This document shows, piece after piece, positions 7,182 to 9,346 of a stretch of DNA of 9,346 nt. The stretch's first letter is position 1, and each line of letters begins with the position of its first letter. The notes beneath the pieces were generated by a model, which was not told the DNA's origin, made no database searches, and saw only the letters and a program-made list of their open reading frames with translations. The position numbers were made by a program, and so were the translations under genes. The DNA comes from an uncultured Alphaproteobacteria bacterium (lineage in GTDB: Bacteria > Pseudomonadota > Alphaproteobacteria > Puniceispirillales > Puniceispirillaceae): NCBI GenBank assembly GCA_913042065.1, contig CAJWKB010000035.1:1-9346 (forward strand). The letters run 5' to 3'.

Positions 7182-8624
7182 CTATTCGTCCAGAAGCGTC
7201 AAATCATTGGTCACATAGCGGAGCGCTCCGTTTGCCAGGACTTCATTGTCGATAAGCATCACTGTCCGTCTAAAACCATCAAGCAGTGACGGGTCGATTT
7301 TTTCGCCAGTAGGCAGGCTGACCGTGAGCGGGTTAACCCGCCGGTTATTCACCAGAATTTCATAATGGAGATGCGGTCCGGTTGACCGCCCGGAGGATCC
7401 AACATAGCCGATAACTTGTCCCTGCTGAACGCGCGCGCCTGGGGTAATCCCTTTGGCGATACGCGACATATGAGCATAGGCAGTGGAGTAGGTGACGTTG
7501 TGTTTGATCTGGACGTAACGTCCATAGCTGCCCAGCCAGCCTGCCTTTTTGATCGTTCCGCTTCCTGCGGCAATTATCGGCGTACCCAAGGGTGCGCTAA
7601 AGTCGACGCCGCGATGCATTGCATTATAACCGCTGATTGGGTGTCTACGCATGCCAAACGAAGAGGACAGTCGCGCACCGGCGATTGGTGTTCGGATCAA
7701 TGTTCGGGCAGCAGAATTTCCGTTTTTGTCAAACCAGCCAGCACCCTTGTCATCCTTATTGAATCGGTAAAAACCGAGTTGGTCGCCTGAAAGACGTAGC
7801 CCGGCATAGTGGAGCTGTGTGCCGATTTCCTTGCCACTGAGCAGATCAATATTCCGTTCATAGAGCATTTCAAAAGCATCCCCCGGCTGGATCTCTCGCT
7901 GAAAATCAACGGAAAAGCCCATTATTCTAATATATTCGAGCAAGGCGTTGTCCGGCACCGCTGATACTGCAGCGGCTTTATAGATAGAATTGTCAATAAC
8001 TCCGTGGGCAAAGGTCAGATAGCTTTCAACAGGCCGAATAGCCGTCAGTGTCAGCCATCCTGCTTTCGGATCGCGCAGTGTGTAAATGTCACGGCCAACG
8101 CGGTTGGAAAAGACAAAGCCGTCCTTGCTAACAGTAAATTTTAGCCCCACGGGGAGAGAGCGAAGGCTCGTTTTGGAAGCCATTGCCTTAATCGATGCTG
8201 CAAGATCCTGATCTGAGTAACCGGCACGCCGCAATAATTTGCCAACGCCCTCGCCAGAGCGCAGTTCGTAAACTTCCTCGTCGCTGCTTTCAAGGCCGGT
8301 TTGCTGCGTAATCATCTGCCCAAGCGTTGCTGTTGAGCTTGGAAAAATGTCTTCAATTGATGGCCTGGGCTCAGGTGTTGTTATCTCGATTGGGATAGCT
8401 GCGTAGGCCAGGGCAATGTCGGGACGCGGTATTGGCAGCGGCAGTTCGGAGTGGTAGATCGGCTCCAACCCACCAGTATCGAGCGCGATATCTGGTATTG
8501 CTGGCGTTGCCGCATTTGCCACCTGTATAATACCAGAAACAACTGTGGCGGCGGTCAGTGCGCCCAGTCGACATCTAGTCAAGCGAACGCTTGCTCTGTC
8601 AATGCAGCTGACTATTTTTTTCAT
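7182..8624 (-). CDS. Secreted M23 family metallopeptidase (LytM-type peptidoglycan hydrolase)
   Basis: This is a predicted zinc endopeptidase, or regulator of one, acting on peptidoglycan cross-links in the periplasm. With the start at 8624 the product has 480 residues. A signal peptide (KK near the start, hydrophobic LGALTAATVVSGIIQV, likely cleavage after ANA near residue 38) is followed by a proline-rich linker with PIPRP. A LysM/OapA-like region covers about 115-175 (YELRSGEGVGKLLRRAGYS), then a middle domain. The M23 domain is at about 320-435. All ligands and catalytic residues are present: HRGVD (His337, Asp341), YAHMS (His385) and HLHYE (His418, His420), so it should be an active enzyme, unlike EnvC/NlpD-type proteins. 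An upstream ATG at 8669 would add MRCFLQTLAEARPRI before the signal peptide and has no ribosome-binding site. The promoter candidate at 8670-8698 also makes that start unlikely. It is transcribed away from the rRNA genes. Confidence 0.93.
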   Translation of the reverse strand: MKKIVSCIDRASVRLTRCRLGALTAATVVSGIIQVANAATPAIPDIALDTGGLEPIYHSELPLPIPRPDIALAYAAIPIEITTPEPRPSIEDIFPSSTATLGQMITQQTGLESSDEEVYELRSGEGVGKLLRRAGYSDQDLAASIKAMASKTSLRSLPVGLKFTVSKDGFVFSNRVGRDIYTLRDPKAGWLTLTAIRPVESYLTFAHGVIDNSIYKAAAVSAVPDNALLEYIRIMGFSVDFQREIQPGDAFEMLYERNIDLLSGKEIGTQLHYAGLRLSGDQLGFYRFNKDDKGAGWFDKNGNSAARTLIRTPIAGARLSSSFGMRRHPISGYNAMHRGVDFSAPLGTPIIAAGSGTIKKAGWLGSYGRYVQIKHNVTYSTAYAHMSRIAKGITPGARVQQGQVIGYVGSSGRSTGPHLHYEILVNNRRVNPLTVSLPTGEKIDPSLLDGFRRTVMLIDNEVLANGALRYVTNDLTLLDE

Positions 8625-8669
8625 GATGCGGGGCCTAGCCTCTGCCAATGTCTGTAGAAAACACCGCAT

Positions 8670-8698
8670 ATAATTGATTAATTTGAGAATCTAGTCAA
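8670..8698 (-). promoter_or_regulatory. Candidate sigma-70 promoter for the M23-MOSC pair
   Basis: On the minus strand TTGACT (8698-8693) is followed after 17 bp by AATTAT (8675-8670), five of six and four of six consensus matches. Transcription would begin near 8663, about 40 nt before the ATG at 8624 and downstream of the alternative ATG at 8669. The spacer contains GAATC (8687-8691), a GANTC site of the kind methylated by CcrM in many alphaproteobacteria. Confidence 0.45.
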
Positions 8699-8957
8699 TC
8701 TTTTCTCACATCATCAACGCGCGGCAACGTGGGTCGGTACTTACGCGGTTGGCTTCTCATTCTTGAGTTAGTCATCAAATTTGGTCAATTTGGGCTTGCA
8801 TCGAGGTATTTTTTCAAAAAAGTATGATTAGGCAACAAAATGATTCACGCTCCAGTTCAGTTTCTGCTAACAAAATTCTTCGTGAGCAGGCACTACGTTT
8901 AACAAAGTGGCTTGTAATCACGGTTTGTCCTCAGTCGCTGACTTCGCCGGTGAAGAA

Positions 8958-8999
8958 AAAATGCGGATTTTCAAAAAAAGCTGAAAAAACACGCATTTT
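8958..8999. repeat. Two-tier inverted repeat upstream of the rRNA operon
   Basis: AAAATGCG (8958-8965) pairs with CGCATTTT (8992-8999). Inside it TTTTCA (8968-8973) pairs with TGAAAA (8982-8987), leaving an 8-nt loop. On the minus strand the stem is followed by TTTTTTCTTC, so it could work as a weak terminator for transcripts running toward the M23 gene. Alternatively it is a structured part of a long rRNA leader. Confidence 0.4.
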
Positions 9000-9002
9000 A
9001 GG

Positions 9003-9046
9003 GGTGGACAGCCACCTCGTATGATCATATAACGCGGCTCCGTTAT
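9003..9046. repeat. Two short hairpins in tandem upstream of 16S rRNA
   Basis: GGTGG (9003-9007) pairs with CCACC (9012-9016) around a 4-nt loop. ATAACG (9029-9034) pairs with CGTTAT (9041-9046) around a 6-nt loop. Each is perfect but short. They follow the repeat at 8958-8999 closely. Confidence 0.3.
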
Positions 9047-9070
9047 GCCTTTCGGGCTGACGTAAATCGG

Positions 9071-9082
9071 TTGTCGCGACAA
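9071..9082. promoter_or_regulatory. 12-bp perfect palindrome TTGTCGCGACAA, operator-like
   Basis: This is a perfect dyad of the size bound by dimeric bacterial regulators, about 200 bp upstream of 16S rRNA. It is not an FNR box (TTGAT-N4-ATCAA) or an alphaproteobacterial LexA site, and I do not recognise a matching regulator. Confidence 0.35.
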
Positions 9083-9214
9083 ACATACAGACAAACGATC
9101 GCTATTTGAAAAAGTTGAAAGCATTTTGGAAGAGATTCGCGGGCGGCGGTACGTGATAACGTGTCGTCCTTTGTGATATAAAAGTCAGCCTGTTAAATCT
9201 CGTAAACGCTAATT

Positions 9215-9245
9215 TTGAACAAAAGTTAACGAACATGGATTAAAT
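9215..9245 (+). promoter_or_regulatory. Candidate rRNA operon promoter
   Basis: TTGAAC (9215-9220) is followed after 18-19 bp by an A/T-rich -10 region (ATTAAA at 9239-9244 or TTAAAT at 9240-9245). GGCGGGC (9247-9253) comes immediately after. Such a GC-rich segment between the -10 element and the start is typical of stringently controlled rRNA promoters. The leader would be only about 30-35 nt, shorter than usual, so a further promoter upstream is possible. Confidence 0.4.
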
Positions 9246-9257
9246 AGGCGGGCTATG

Positions 9258-9278
9258 TTCACGGATTTATCCGTTGAA
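9258..9278 (+). other. Stem-loop just before the 16S rRNA 5' end
   Basis: TTCACGGAT (9258-9266) pairs with ATCCGTTGAA (9269-9278) apart from one bulged T at 9275. In RNA the loop would be TTTA. It ends about 7 nt before the mature 16S start and may guide processing of the precursor. This role is inferred from position only. Confidence 0.4.
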
Positions 9279-9285
9279 CCAGTCT

Positions 9286-9346
9286 AACCTAAGAGTTTGA
9301 TCCTGGCTCAGAACGAACGCTGGCGGCATGCCTAACACATGCAAGT
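9286..9346 (+). rRNA. rrs: 16S ribosomal RNA, 5' end (3' partial)
   Basis: The first about 61 bases of small-subunit rRNA are present. AGAGTTTGATCCTGGCTCAG (9292-9311) is the universal segment at E. coli positions 8-27. GAACGAACGCTGGCGGCATG and CCTAACACATGCAAGT follow, a form usual in alphaproteobacteria. The mature 5' end is placed at about 9286 by alignment with that numbering and may be off by a base or two. The gene runs off the window. It is divergent from the M23 gene, with the shared upstream region between them. Confidence 0.97.

Larger units (their letters stand above)
8699..9285. other. Non-coding rRNA upstream region, rich in inverted repeats
   Basis: This stretch between the M23 promoter and 16S rRNA holds no convincing gene. 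Reading frames at 8824-9024 (+) and 8918-9124 (-) overlap each other, lack ribosome-binding sites and resemble no family I know. No tRNA fold was seen. What it does contain is a series of inverted repeats (8958-8999, 9003-9016, 9029-9046, 9071-9082, 9231-9260, 9258-9278) and A/T-rich tracts, as expected of an rRNA promoter and leader region. A weak boxA-like GTCCTTTGTGA (9166-9176) is the best antitermination-site match, and it is poor. Confidence 0.6.

Noticed and set aside
8899..8918. TTAACA and TGTAAT as an rRNA promoter
   Set aside because: The hexamers are only 8 bp apart, far too close for a sigma-70 promoter.
8824..9024. 66-codon plus-strand frame before the rRNA operon
   Set aside because: No ribosome-binding site and no recognisable domain. 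It runs through the inverted repeat at 8958-8999 and overlaps an opposite frame.
8918..9124. 68-codon minus-strand frame in the rRNA upstream region
   Set aside because: No ribosome-binding site or family resemblance, and it spans several palindromes. Spurious frames are common upstream of rRNA genes.
9193..9243. CtrA-type TTAA pairs before 16S rRNA
   Set aside because: The spacing between TTAA copies (for example 10 bp at 9226-9243) does not match TTAA-N7-TTAA.
1..9346. CRISPR, insertion sequence, toxin-antitoxin, defence or prophage genes
   Set aside because: No repeat-spacer array, transposase, integrase or nuclease-like protein is encoded. All larger frames are housekeeping genes or their shadows.

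Overview
The window looks like a chromosomal housekeeping segment from an alphaproteobacterium. Three things suggest this: the gene order (RodZ-like protein, ispG, hisS, prfA, prmC, DUF4167), the DUF4167 protein itself, which is largely an alphaproteobacterial family, and the 16S rRNA 5' end (GAACGAACGCTGGCGGCATG). By eye the base composition is intermediate, not the high GC of many rhizobia or Caulobacter, so a marine lineage such as SAR116 is possible. That last point is a weak guess.

Layout, left to right. Positions 1-980 (+) hold the 3' part of a RodZ-like bitopic membrane protein whose N-terminal DNA-binding-like domain lies outside the window. Then come ispG (1141-2301), hisS (2304-3557), prfA (3590-4669) and prmC (4726-5634), all on + and tightly spaced, probably one transcription unit with a candidate promoter before ispG. 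A 182-bp gap rich in inverted repeats leads to the DUF4167 gene (5817-6344, +). Convergent to it on the minus strand are a MOSC-domain protein (6383-7177) and, just upstream of that, a secreted M23 metallopeptidase (7182-8624). These two are 4 bp apart and probably co-transcribed. The last 660 bp are a non-coding, palindrome-rich region that serves the M23 gene on the minus strand and an rRNA operon on the plus strand. The first about 61 bases of 16S rRNA close the window.

How the genes work together: IspG makes an isoprenoid precursor needed for the undecaprenyl carrier of cell-wall synthesis. RodZ organises the elongation machinery, and the M23 enzyme is likely to cut or regulate cutting of peptidoglycan. 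HisS, RF1 (prfA) and PrmC serve translation, and PrmC methylates the GGQ glutamine of the RF1 encoded next to it. DUF4167 has an RG-rich N-terminus that suggests nucleic-acid binding, but its role is not established.

No mobile element, CRISPR array, toxin-antitoxin pair, defence island or obviously new multi-gene system is visible. The least explained material is non-coding: a folded leader-like hairpin just before DUF4167, and a cluster of inverted repeats upstream of the rRNA genes.
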